Origin: Phycisphaera mikurensis NBRC 102666
GTDB lineage: Bacteria > Planctomycetota > Phycisphaerae > Phycisphaerales > SM1A02
Direction of reading: 5' to 3'
NCBI GenBank assembly: GCA_945870475.1
Contig: CAMBSR010000135.1
Location: forward strand, 1-6,474
DNA: 6,474 nt
Numbering within the stretch: position 1 is the stretch's first letter; every line of letters starts with the position of its first letter. The notes beneath the pieces were generated by a model, which saw nothing but the letters and a program-made list of their open reading frames with translations, searched no databases and was not told where the DNA came from. The translations under genes were made by a program, and so were the position numbers. Below are positions 1-6,425 of this stretch, piece by piece.

Positions 1-2169
1 GCCTCGGGCGCACCCATCATCTCCGGCGTCATCTCCGGAATCATCGGCGGCATCGTCGTCGGCGCGCTCAGCGGTTCGCACATCAGCGTCAGCGGGCCGG
101 CGGCAGGACTCGCCGCGATCGTCATGGCGCAGATCCAGGGGCTCGGCTCGTTCGAGGCGTTCCTGCTGGCGGTCCTGATCGCCGGCGCCATCCAGCTGAC
201 CGCCGGCATGCTCCGCGGGGGCGTGCTGGCGAACTACTTCCCGAACAACGTGATCAAGGGCCTGCTGGTCGCCATCGGCGTGCTGCTGATCCTGAAGCAG
301 ATCCCCCACCTGGTGGGATACGACTCCGACTACGAGGGCGACATGTCCTTCGTCAGCCCGGACGGCAGCACCACGCTCTCGCACCTGGCCGATGCGGTGA
401 AGTTCTTCGTCCCGGGCGCGCTGTTCGTGGGCGTCACCTGCTTCGCGGTGCTGATGGCATGGGACCGCTCCCCGCTCAAGAAGATGAAGTTCCCGGCATC
501 GCTCGCCGCGGTGCTCATCGGTGTCGCGATCAGCGAGGCGCTGCGGGCCGCGGGATCGGCATGGTCCATCGAGCAGAGCCACCTGGTCACGGTTCCCGTG
601 GTCGGTTCCGAGGGCATGGGCTGGAACGACCTGCTCACGTTCCCCGACTTCTCGCGGTGGAACGATCCTGCCGTGCTGCGCGCCGCCGTCACCCTGGCGG
701 TGGTTGCCTCGCTCGAGACGCTCCTCAACCTGGAGGCCACCGACAAGCTCGACCCTGAGCGGCGCGTCTCGCCCCCGAACCGTGAGCTGGTGGCGCAGGG
801 CACCGGCAACATGCTCGCCGGCCTGGTGGGCGGCCTGCCGATGACCTCGGTGATCGTGCGCAGCTCCGTCAATGCCGCCAACGGCGGCCGCAGCCGGCGC
901 GCCGCGATCTTCCATGGCGTGCTGCTGCTCGGCTGCCTGCTGCTCATCCCCGGGGCGCTGAACCGGATCCCGCTGGCGGCGCTCGCGGCGGTGCTCATCG
1001 CGACGGGCCTCAAGCTGGCGAGCCCGAAGGTGTTCAAGCAGATGTGGCGCGAGGGCTACACGCAGTTCGTGCCGTTCTTCGTCACGGTGGTGGCGATCGT
1101 GGCCACCGACCTGCTGATCGGCGTGCTGATCGGCCTGACCACCAGCATCGCGTTCATCCTGTGGAGCAACGTCCGCCGCGGCTTCCGCATCATCAAGGAA
1201 CAGCACGTCGGAGGCCTGGTGCACCGCATCGAGCTGGCCACCCAGGCCAGCTTCCTTAACCGCGCGCAGCTGGCCACCACGCTCGGCGAGTTCAAGCGCG
1301 GCGACCAGGTGTCGATCGATGCCCGCGCCACCGACTACATCGATCCGGACATCGTCTCGATCATCAAGGAGTTCATGAACGAGTCGGCGCCGGCGCGCGG
1401 CGTCTCGGTCAGCCTGCAGGGCTTCAAGGACCGCTACCCGCTGCAGGACGTCAAGCTCTACGTGGACTGGACCACCAAGGACATCCAGGCTTCGCTGACG
1501 CCCGACCGGGTGCTCCGCGTCCTGAAGGAGGGCAACGATCGCTTCGCCTCCGGACAGCGCCTCAACCGCGACCTCGCGAAGCAGGTCGACGCCACCGCCG
1601 CCGGGCAGCACCCGATGGCGGTGGTCCTGAGCTGCATCGACAGCCGCTCGCCGGCCGAGATCCTCTTCGACCTCGGCCTCGGCGACATCTTCAGCGTGCG
1701 GCTCGCCGGAAACGTCGCCAGCGCCAAGGCGCTCGGCAGCATGGAGTTCGCCTGCAAGGTTGCCGGTGCGAAGCTGATCGTCGTGCTGGGTCACACCAGC
1801 TGCGGCGCGGTGAAGGCCACCTGCGACTTCGTCTCGAAGGGACTCGACCCGGTCGAGGCGACGGGCCTCACGAACCTCGGCTCCATCACCGAGCCGATCT
1901 CCGAGGCGGTCGCCATGGAGACGCGGACCACCGGTGTCCGCGACAGCTCCAACCACGAGTTCGTGGACCGCGTGGCCACCATCCACGTGCGCAACACCAT
2001 CCGCTGGATCGAGGACAACAGCCCGGTGCTGCGGTCCATGATCATGAACGGCGAGATCGGCATCGCCGGCGCGATGTACGACGTGTCCACCGGCAAGGTG
2101 GAGTTCATGGGCGGGGTCGGTGCCGCGGGCGTCCAGGACGCCGTCGGGAACACCGGCGCGTCGGCCTGA
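1..2169 (+). CDS. SulP-family anion (probably bicarbonate) transporter fused to beta-carbonic anhydrase, 5' end cut by the window
   Basis: The frame is open from base 1, so the true start lies upstream; 722 codons are visible and the ATG at 124 is internal. Codons 1 to about 390 are mostly hydrophobic membrane helices with SulP hallmarks: SGPAAGL at codons 31-37 and LPMTSVIVRSS from codon 279. Codons about 404-480 resemble a short STAS domain, which is cytoplasmic in this family. From about codon 500 a beta-carbonic anhydrase follows, with its catalytic set intact: Cys545, Asp547 and Arg549 (CIDSR) and His598 and Cys601 (HTSC). This gives three zinc ligands plus the Asp-Arg dyad. Carbonic anhydrase interconverts CO2 and bicarbonate. 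Fusions of this kind are known and were proposed to couple bicarbonate transport to hydration. The substrate is inferred; sulfate or another anion is possible. The next gene begins 26 bases downstream on the same strand. Confidence 0.92.
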   Translation, partial: ASGAPIISGVISGIIGGIVVGALSGSHISVSGPAAGLAAIVMAQIQGLGSFEAFLLAVLIAGAIQLTAGMLRGGVLANYFPNNVIKGLLVAIGVLLILKQIPHLVGYDSDYEGDMSFVSPDGSTTLSHLADAVKFFVPGALFVGVTCFAVLMAWDRSPLKKMKFPASLAAVLIGVAISEALRAAGSAWSIEQSHLVTVPVVGSEGMGWNDLLTFPDFSRWNDPAVLRAAVTLAVVASLETLLNLEATDKLDPERRVSPPNRELVAQGTGNMLAGLVGGLPMTSVIVRSSVNAANGGRSRRAAIFHGVLLLGCLLLIPGALNRIPLAALAAVLIATGLKLASPKVFKQMWREGYTQFVPFFVTVVAIVATDLLIGVLIGLTTSIAFILWSNVRRGFRIIKEQHVGGLVHRIELATQASFLNRAQLATTLGEFKRGDQVSIDARATDYIDPDIVSIIKEFMNESAPARGVSVSLQGFKDRYPLQDVKLYVDWTTKDIQASLTPDRVLRVLKEGNDRFASGQRLNRDLAKQVDATAAGQHPMAVVLSCIDSRSPAEILFDLGLGDIFSVRLAGNVASAKALGSMEFACKVAGAKLIVVLGHTSCGAVKATCDFVSKGLDPVEATGLTNLGSITEPISEAVAMETRTTGVRDSSNHEFVDRVATIHVRNTIRWIEDNSPVLRSMIMNGEIGIAGAMYDVSTGKVEFMGGVGAAGVQDAVGNTGASA

Positions 2170-2195
2170 CGGGCACCCTGTACATTCCCCACCCC

Positions 2196-3248
2196 ATGCC
2201 GAAGACGTCGCTCCCCATCCTCCAGTTCGTCGCCAGCAACTACCGCAACTTCAACTCCCGTGCCACGCGCGATGCGCTGTACGCGTACTGGGACCACGTG
2301 AACGGCGGCGGCAAGATGTACTGGGCCGTGGCGGGCGCCATGAGCTCGGCGCAGCTGGGCATCACGCTGGCACCGGCCATCCGCGCCGGGCTGGTGCACG
2401 GCCTGAGCGTGACCGGCGCCAACCTGGAGGAGTCGCTCTTCCGGCTGGTGGCGCACCACGGCTACAAGGACTTCCCGGAGTACCGCTACTTCACCAAGCA
2501 GGACGACACCAAGATCCTGAAGCAGCGCATGCGCCGCGTCACCGACACCAGCATCCCCGAGGACGAGGCGTTCCGCGCCGTCGAGAAGATCCTGGTGCCG
2601 ATGTGGAAGAAGGCCACCAAGAACGGCGAGCGCCGCTACTGGCACGAGTACTTCTACGAGCTGGTGCTCTCGCTCCCCAAGTCGAAGTTCCAGGGCAACC
2701 CGGACGAGTGCTGGCTGCTCGCCGCCGCGAAGGCGAAGCTCCCGATCGTGGTGCCCGGCCACGAGGACTCGACGTTCGGCAACATCTTCGCGTCGCACGT
2801 GAAGTTCGGCGAGTGCAGCGCCAGCATCGTCAAGAGCGGCATCGAGTACATGGCCGGCTTCTACGACGACTACAAGCGCCTCTCGGCCGGCAAGGGCATC
2901 GGCTTCTTCCAGATCGGCGGCGGCATCGCGGGCGACTTCCCGATCTGCGTGGTGCCCTCGATCAAGTACGACCTGCAGCAGCCGGTGAAGCCGTGGGCCT
3001 ACTTCTGCCAGATCTCCGACAGCACCACGAGCTACGGCAGCTACTCGGGCGCCACGCCCAACGAGAAGATCACCTGGGACAAGCTCACCGAGAGGACGCC
3101 GATGTTCGTGGTGGAGAGCGACGCCACCATCGTGGCCCCGCTGATGCTCTCGGCGCTGCTCGAGGCGAAGGCCAACCCGAAGGCGGCGGACGCCATCATC
3201 AAGGCATCGCGCGCCGAGACGGCGAAGAGCGCGGCGAAGAAGCGCTGA
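2196..3248 (+). CDS. Deoxyhypusine synthase-like protein (bacterial clade, possible polyamine aminobutyltransferase)
   Basis: The 350-residue product has the usual length and motif order of the deoxyhypusine synthase family: GAMSSAQLG (47-55), TGANLEE (73-79), PGHEDSTFGN (187-196), a GGG turn (241-243) and the catalytic-lysine region ITWDKL, with Lys296 aligning to the lysine that forms the enzyme-imine intermediate. Family members transfer an aminobutyl group from spermidine using NAD. Eukaryotes and archaea modify eIF5A this way; bacteria lack eIF5A, so the acceptor here is probably a small amine such as putrescine (homospermidine formation), but this is inference. Two aspartates and a histidine of the human spermidine pocket are not conserved by eye alignment. 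The C-terminus is Ala/Lys-rich. No signal peptide is seen, so it is probably cytosolic. The ATG at 2196 is chosen because the conserved region starts shortly after it; there is no clear Shine-Dalgarno site. Co-transcription with the upstream transporter is plausible. Confidence 0.9.
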   Translation: MPKTSLPILQFVASNYRNFNSRATRDALYAYWDHVNGGGKMYWAVAGAMSSAQLGITLAPAIRAGLVHGLSVTGANLEESLFRLVAHHGYKDFPEYRYFTKQDDTKILKQRMRRVTDTSIPEDEAFRAVEKILVPMWKKATKNGERRYWHEYFYELVLSLPKSKFQGNPDECWLLAAAKAKLPIVVPGHEDSTFGNIFASHVKFGECSASIVKSGIEYMAGFYDDYKRLSAGKGIGFFQIGGGIAGDFPICVVPSIKYDLQQPVKPWAYFCQISDSTTSYGSYSGATPNEKITWDKLTERTPMFVVESDATIVAPLMLSALLEAKANPKAADAIIKASRAETAKSAAKKR

Positions 3249-3304
3249 ATCCGTGTGCGGCCGATGCCGCCGCGGGCACGCCGACGCACGACGGGCACGA
3301 ATGC

Positions 3305-3339
3305 AAAAAAACACCCGCCGCCTCTTCGGGCGGCGGGTG
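3305..3339 (-). terminator. Rho-independent terminator of the PhoX-like gene
   Basis: A perfect 11-bp G+C-rich stem (3312-3322 with 3329-3339) closes a six-base loop. Read on the - strand it is followed directly by seven T (the A-run at 3305-3311), the classic intrinsic terminator layout. It begins 38 bases past the stop codon of the gene ending at 3378. On the + strand the stem is followed only by a T-containing mixed stretch, so it may slow or stabilise the converging transcript from the deoxyhypusine synthase-like gene but is not a textbook terminator for it. Confidence 0.9.
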
Positions 3340-3346
3340 CTTCATT

Positions 3347-3361
3347 TCGGCCTTCGGCCGA
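3347..3361. repeat. Small inverted repeat beside the terminator
   Basis: TCGGCC at 3347-3352 and GGCCGA at 3356-3361 form a perfect 6-bp stem with a TTC loop, seven bases from the main terminator stem. Both convergent transcripts could form it. It may assist 3'-end formation or protect the RNA end, but no T-run follows it in either direction. Confidence 0.55.
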
Positions 3362-3377
3362 TCAATGTGCTTCAGGG

Positions 3378-4985
3378 TCAGGGAGCGCAGTTGCCCCAGC
3401 CGTTGAGGAGGGCGCCGAGGTCGACGCCGTTGGTGTTGCCGTCGCGGTTCAGGTCAGCGGCGCCGTATGCCTCGCCCCAGTGGCCGAGGATGTTTGCCAG
3501 GTCCTCGCCGCCGATGACGTTGTACGGCGTGGCGAGGTCCGCATCACAGACGCCGACGCATTCCGGGCAGTAGAAGGCGTACAGCTGGCCACCCTCGACG
3601 AGCGGAGCGGCGAGCGTGTAGTGGGCCTGCATGTTGCCGATGAACCAGCCGAGACCGAGCTGGTCGCGCGCGTCGATCACGCCCGAGTTCTCCTCGTCCT
3701 GGCTGAACGGAGCCGTGGCAGCGGTGGTGCCGTTGCCGAAGCGAGCCGGATCAGACTCGAGGATCGTGGTGCGCGTGTCGGTGGCCACGTTGTAAAGGTG
3801 GGTCTTGGCGTTGTGCAAGTTGTTGCCCGGATCTTCCTGCATGATCACCATGGTGGCGCCAGCCGGGGTGTTGTAGACACACATGTTGTCCATCATCTTC
3901 TGGCCTTCGTTACCGATGAGGAGCGCCTCGATGGTGCCGCCCGCGAGCGGGTTGTTCACGTCGTTGAAGCGCAGGCGCATCAGGCGCGAGTTGCTGGTCA
4001 TCGACGCGGTGTTCACGAAGTAGAAGTCGCGCGGATTCGCCGGATCCCACGCGCCGTCCTCGGGACGCAGGAAGCTGGTGCCGGCAGCGGTGCCGGCAGC
4101 GGTGAAGGTGAAGGTGCCGCTGTAGACGGGCGAGGTGGAGCCGAAGCAGTTCGCCGTGGTCTCGGCGGCGACGTTGGCGCCGTTGACCTGCACCTGGATG
4201 CCGTAGGCGTTGCCGCCGATCAGGCCGGCCTTCTCAGCCGGGGTGCCGGTGTCCTGCTTGGTGCCGAGGTACACGAACACGCGGTTCGCGCCGCCATCCG
4301 ACGTGGCGACCACCAGGGTGGTGTCGCTGGCGTACGGACGAGCACAGCCGGTTTCCCAGCTGCCCTGCACCGCATCAAACGCCGGGAGCTGGTAGGCCAC
4401 GCCGGTCTCGACGTCCATCGCCATCATGCGGCCCGGCGTGCCGGCCTCTTCGCCCGACATGAAGATGTGGTCCTGCGTGCCCTTGCCGGTAGCGGCGTTG
4501 AAGTAGGCGATTTCCGCGGCGAGGTCAGCGGAGCAGAAACGGGCGAAGTTGTAGCGCGTGCCGCCGGTGCCGTTGGTCGAGGTGACCACCGAGGTCATGA
4601 CGTCAGCGCCGGAAGAAACAGCGAAGGTTCCGGGCGCGATGGTCCACTTGCTGGCGAACGCGCCGCCGGCGAAGCCGGTGGGCTGGTGCGCGCGCTGCCC
4701 GCTGGCAACAGTGGCTCCGAGCTCGTGGACCACGGTCAGCGTGAAGCTGCCGTTGTTGTTGGTGAACGCGCCCATGCCGTCCGGGATACCGATCATCTGG
4801 TAACCGTCGACGCTGTCGCCGACGGTGAGGATGGAGACGATGTCGCGCACCGCGCTGCCGGTGGTGGGACGAACGTACGGGGAGGCCGAGGAATTCGGGC
4901 CGGTGCGCACGGAGGTCTGCGCGGTGGCCGAGGCGGCAACAGCGAGGACGGCGGACGCGCCGATTGCGAGGGTGATACGGGTCAT
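3378..4985 (-). CDS. Secreted PhoX/DUF839-like (phosphatase or phytase-esterase-like) protein with dockerin-like C-terminus
   Basis: The 535-residue product begins with a Sec-type signal peptide (residues 1-22, cleavage predicted after ATA); no twin-arginine motif is seen, unlike classical PhoX. The body carries a series of acidic motifs that recall PhoX/DUF839 and related phytase-esterase beta-propellers: VVHELG (85-90), SGEEAG (177-182), RPEDGAWDP (307-315), DN (366-367), QEDPGN (383-388) and DEENSGVIDA (430-439). Such proteins usually bind metal and hydrolyse phosphate esters outside the cytoplasm; the reaction here is unproven. A cysteine-containing linker (473-480) leads to a degenerate dockerin-like repeat (about 481-504) and a canonical one, DLNRDGNTNGVD (511-522), a likely calcium loop, ending in WGNCAP. 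Several cysteines suggest disulfides in the exported protein. The ATG at 4985 is supported by the signal peptide and an AGGAG site. No Pho box was recognised upstream. Confidence 0.75.
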   Translation of the reverse strand: MTRITLAIGASAVLAVAASATAQTSVRTGPNSSASPYVRPTTGSAVRDIVSILTVGDSVDGYQMIGIPDGMGAFTNNNGSFTLTVVHELGATVASGQRAHQPTGFAGGAFASKWTIAPGTFAVSSGADVMTSVVTSTNGTGGTRYNFARFCSADLAAEIAYFNAATGKGTQDHIFMSGEEAGTPGRMMAMDVETGVAYQLPAFDAVQGSWETGCARPYASDTTLVVATSDGGANRVFVYLGTKQDTGTPAEKAGLIGGNAYGIQVQVNGANVAAETTANCFGSTSPVYSGTFTFTAAGTAAGTSFLRPEDGAWDPANPRDFYFVNTASMTSNSRLMRLRFNDVNNPLAGGTIEALLIGNEGQKMMDNMCVYNTPAGATMVIMQEDPGNNLHNAKTHLYNVATDTRTTILESDPARFGNGTTAATAPFSQDEENSGVIDARDQLGLGWFIGNMQAHYTLAAPLVEGGQLYAFYCPECVGVCDADLATPYNVIGGEDLANILGHWGEAYGAADLNRDGNTNGVDLGALLNGWGNCAP

Positions 4986-4995
4986 TTCTTTGTGA

Positions 4996-5000
4996 CTCCT
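4996..5000 (-). promoter_or_regulatory. Shine-Dalgarno site of the PhoX-like gene
   Basis: AGGAG on the - strand, within TGAGGAGT, lies ten bases before the ATG at 4985. It supports that start, and it is the only strong ribosome binding site among the genes whose starts are visible. Confidence 0.75.
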
Positions 5001-5024
5001 CAGAGAGGTGTGCAGAACGCGAGG

Positions 5025-5039
5025 ACCGGACGTTCCGGT
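5025..5039. repeat. Inverted repeat in the leader of the PhoX-like gene
   Basis: ACCGGA (5025-5030) and TCCGGT (5034-5039) are perfect 6-bp arms around CGT, about 40 bases upstream of the ATG on the - strand. It could be an operator for a dimeric regulator or a small hairpin in the leader RNA. In sequence this G+C-rich, a chance occurrence cannot be excluded. Confidence 0.35.
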
Positions 5040-5055
5040 TCAGCGCGAAGGATGC

Positions 5056-5081
5056 CCACGCCCTGCAAAGCAATTGCGTGG
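5056..5081. repeat. Second inverted repeat upstream of the PhoX-like gene
   Basis: CCACGC (5056-5061) pairs with GCGTGG (5076-5081) across a 14-base loop that contains part of the palindrome GCAATTGC. It lies 17 bases further upstream than the 5025-5039 repeat. A stem-loop in the leader RNA or a protein site is possible; function is unknown and support is weak. Confidence 0.25.
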
Positions 5082-5146
5082 CGTCGATGAGGAGACGCTG
5101 AGCAAACGATGAGCGATGAGTTAACGCACGAAGCGCGACTGCGCAA

Positions 5147-5192
5147 CACCCGGTCGCAGCGGCGCTTGCAGCGGCGACGATCGGTCACCCGG
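5147..5192. repeat. Cluster of short direct repeats downstream of the HtrA-like gene
   Basis: GCAGCGGCG occurs at 5156-5164 and again at 5168-5176 (12-base period), and the pair is flanked by two copies of CACCCGG (5147-5153 and 5186-5192). GTCGC (5153-5157) and GCGAC (5174-5178) could also form a 5-bp stem. No T-run follows, so this is not a recognisable terminator for the - strand gene ending at 5211. With nothing better in the 4986-5210 gap, read-through into the PhoX-like gene remains possible. Confidence 0.3.
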
Positions 5193-5210
5193 CTTCGATG
5201 TGGGAATCGC

Positions 5211-6353
5211 TCAGTTTCGGTTTGCCGCCGCGGGCCGCTCTTCGATCTTGAGCATCACCGTGAGGTCCTTGCCGTCACGGAAGAACTTGACGGGTACCTG
5301 GGAGCCGCTGAAGTAGTAGAGCGACTGCTGGAAATCGACGACGCCCATGATCTTGGTGCCGTTGATCTCGGTGACGAAGTCGCCGCGGCGCACGCCTGCC
5401 GCGGTGGCGGGGCTCGGGTCGTAGAGATCGTCGACGAGCAGCCCGAACGCGGGCTTCGGCAGCGCGGCGAACGCGGCATCGTCCTTCATGCGCGCCTTGA
5501 GCTCCTGCTGCGAGAGCACGGAGAATCCAGTCCAAGGCGAGTGGTTCGAGCGCTTCTGGGTGAGGGCCTCCGCCACGCCGAGCGCGGTGTCGATCTGCAT
5601 GGAGTACGTGACGTAGGCGTGGGGCTGGAGGCGCTCCGAGGGCTGGAGCGAGGGCGGCGGCACCATCATGCCCAGCACCTCGCCGGAGGCGTTCACGAGC
5701 GCGCCGCCCACGGATTCAGGGGAAATCGCCATGCTTCCATGGATGAAGCTGCCGGTGAGGTCCGCCTGGTAGCAGGCCGCCACGGGCAGGGCCATCACCA
5801 CGCCTGGGGCGAAGGTACGTGCCGCGCCGAACGGATCGGCCACCGCAAAGACGCTGTCGCCCATCTCCAGCGAATCCACCTTCCCGATCCGCGCAGGCGC
5901 CAGGCCGCCCACCGCCTGGCCTTCCGCGGGCTTCAGCCGAAGCACCGCGAGGTTGATGGTCGGTTCGCTCCCGAGGAGCTCCGCGTCCACGCGCACGCCG
6001 GTGGAGGTCTCGACGTCCACCTGCTCGGCGAGTCCCCCGTTCTCGAGGACGAGCGGGGAACGGCAGCAGATCACCGTGCCATCGGTGCCCACGGCGATGC
6101 CGCTCGAGACCGCGGCGCGCGCGAACCCGGGGTACGGGGACTCGTCGGCGACGGCCCAGCGGCCTTCGTGCGGGGTGCCATCGGGCACCCGCTGGTAGGC
6201 GGTGACCGTGACGATCGAGGGCATGACGGACAACTGGAGCGCGCGGCGCGCCTGGTCGCCCGCAGAGAGCGTCGCAGCTGCCTGCGGCGACGGCACCTGC
6301 GGCAGGACGGCGGGCGAGGAAAGCGCGAGAAGCAGTGCGGTGAGCAGGGCCAT
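5211..6353 (-). CDS. Exported HtrA/DegP-like trypsin-fold protein with one PDZ domain, predicted catalytically inactive (pseudoprotease)
   Basis: The 380-residue product starts with a hydrophobic segment (residues 2-19) that looks like a signal peptide, although it has no basic N-region. Residues about 40-265 follow the HtrA trypsin-like pattern: SSGIAVGTDG (83-92), INLAVLRL (133-140) and ESVGGALVN (213-221). Against the usual TNxHV, DLAVL and GNSGGP motifs, the catalytic His, Asp and Ser positions read Ser99, Asn134 and Val215, so peptidase activity is unlikely. Residues about 302-372 form a PDZ domain beginning FGLLV, with AGVRRGDFVTEING (319-332) matching the typical PDZ core. Family members act in the periplasm or outside as proteases or chaperones; this one would more likely bind peptides or act as a scaffold. 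The ATG at 6353 is the first available start, since an in-frame TAG lies five codons upstream; it lacks a clear Shine-Dalgarno site. Downstream on the same strand is the PhoX-like gene, after a 225-base gap. Confidence 0.85.
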   Translation of the reverse strand: MALLTALLLALSSPAVLPQVPSPQAAATLSAGDQARRALQLSVMPSIVTVTAYQRVPDGTPHEGRWAVADESPYPGFARAAVSSGIAVGTDGTVICCRSPLVLENGGLAEQVDVETSTGVRVDAELLGSEPTINLAVLRLKPAEGQAVGGLAPARIGKVDSLEMGDSVFAVADPFGAARTFAPGVVMALPVAACYQADLTGSFIHGSMAISPESVGGALVNASGEVLGMMVPPPSLQPSERLQPHAYVTYSMQIDTALGVAEALTQKRSNHSPWTGFSVLSQQELKARMKDDAAFAALPKPAFGLLVDDLYDPSPATAAGVRRGDFVTEINGTKIMGVVDFQQSLYYFSGSQVPVKFFRDGKDLTVMLKIEERPAAANRN

Positions 6354-6395
6354 GGGGGCGAGTTTCTATTCGGATCGCGAGGGATTCGCAAGCCG

Positions 6396-6425
6396 ATTGT
6401 GCAGATTGCGTGAGGGACGCGTCAA
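6396..6425 (-). promoter_or_regulatory. Candidate sigma70-type promoter for the HtrA-like gene
   Basis: On the - strand, TTGACG (6425-6420, five of six matches to the -35 consensus) is separated by 18 bases from CACAAT (6401-6396, four of six matches to the -10 consensus). Transcription would start near 6389 and give a leader of about 35 bases before the ATG at 6353. The assignment rests on consensus matching and position only. Confidence 0.4.

Noticed and set aside
1791..3314. Long open frame on the - strand (507 codons) opposite the transporter and deoxyhypusine synthase-like genes
   Set aside because: It spans two well-supported + strand genes and the gap between them, and its product is low-complexity Arg/Leu/Val/His-rich sequence typical of antisense frames in high-GC DNA.
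2120..3406. Overlapping + strand frame (428 codons) covering the deoxyhypusine synthase-like gene
   Set aside because: It is Arg/Pro/Ala-rich out-of-frame translation that continues through the terminator stem. The conserved motifs lie in the other frame.
3255..5090. Long open frame on the + strand (611 codons) opposite the PhoX-like gene
   Set aside because: Its product is rich in Val, Arg, Gly, Ala and His with no recognisable motif, it crosses a terminator hairpin, and it mirrors the G/C-rich third positions of the - strand gene. The opposite strand has a signal peptide, family motifs and a ribosome binding site.
5147..5192. Intrinsic terminator for the HtrA-like gene
   Set aside because: Only a 5-bp stem with a large loop can be drawn and no T-run follows on the - strand.
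5211..6353. Calling this gene an active DegP/HtrA serine protease
   Set aside because: The expected His, Asp and Ser positions read Ser, Asn and Val, so an active-protease label would be misleading.
5109..6413. Long open frame on the + strand (434 codons) opposite the HtrA-like gene
   Set aside because: The product is Arg/His/Gly-rich without motifs, and it runs through the intergenic repeats and the candidate promoter. The - strand frame has clear trypsin-fold and PDZ patterns.
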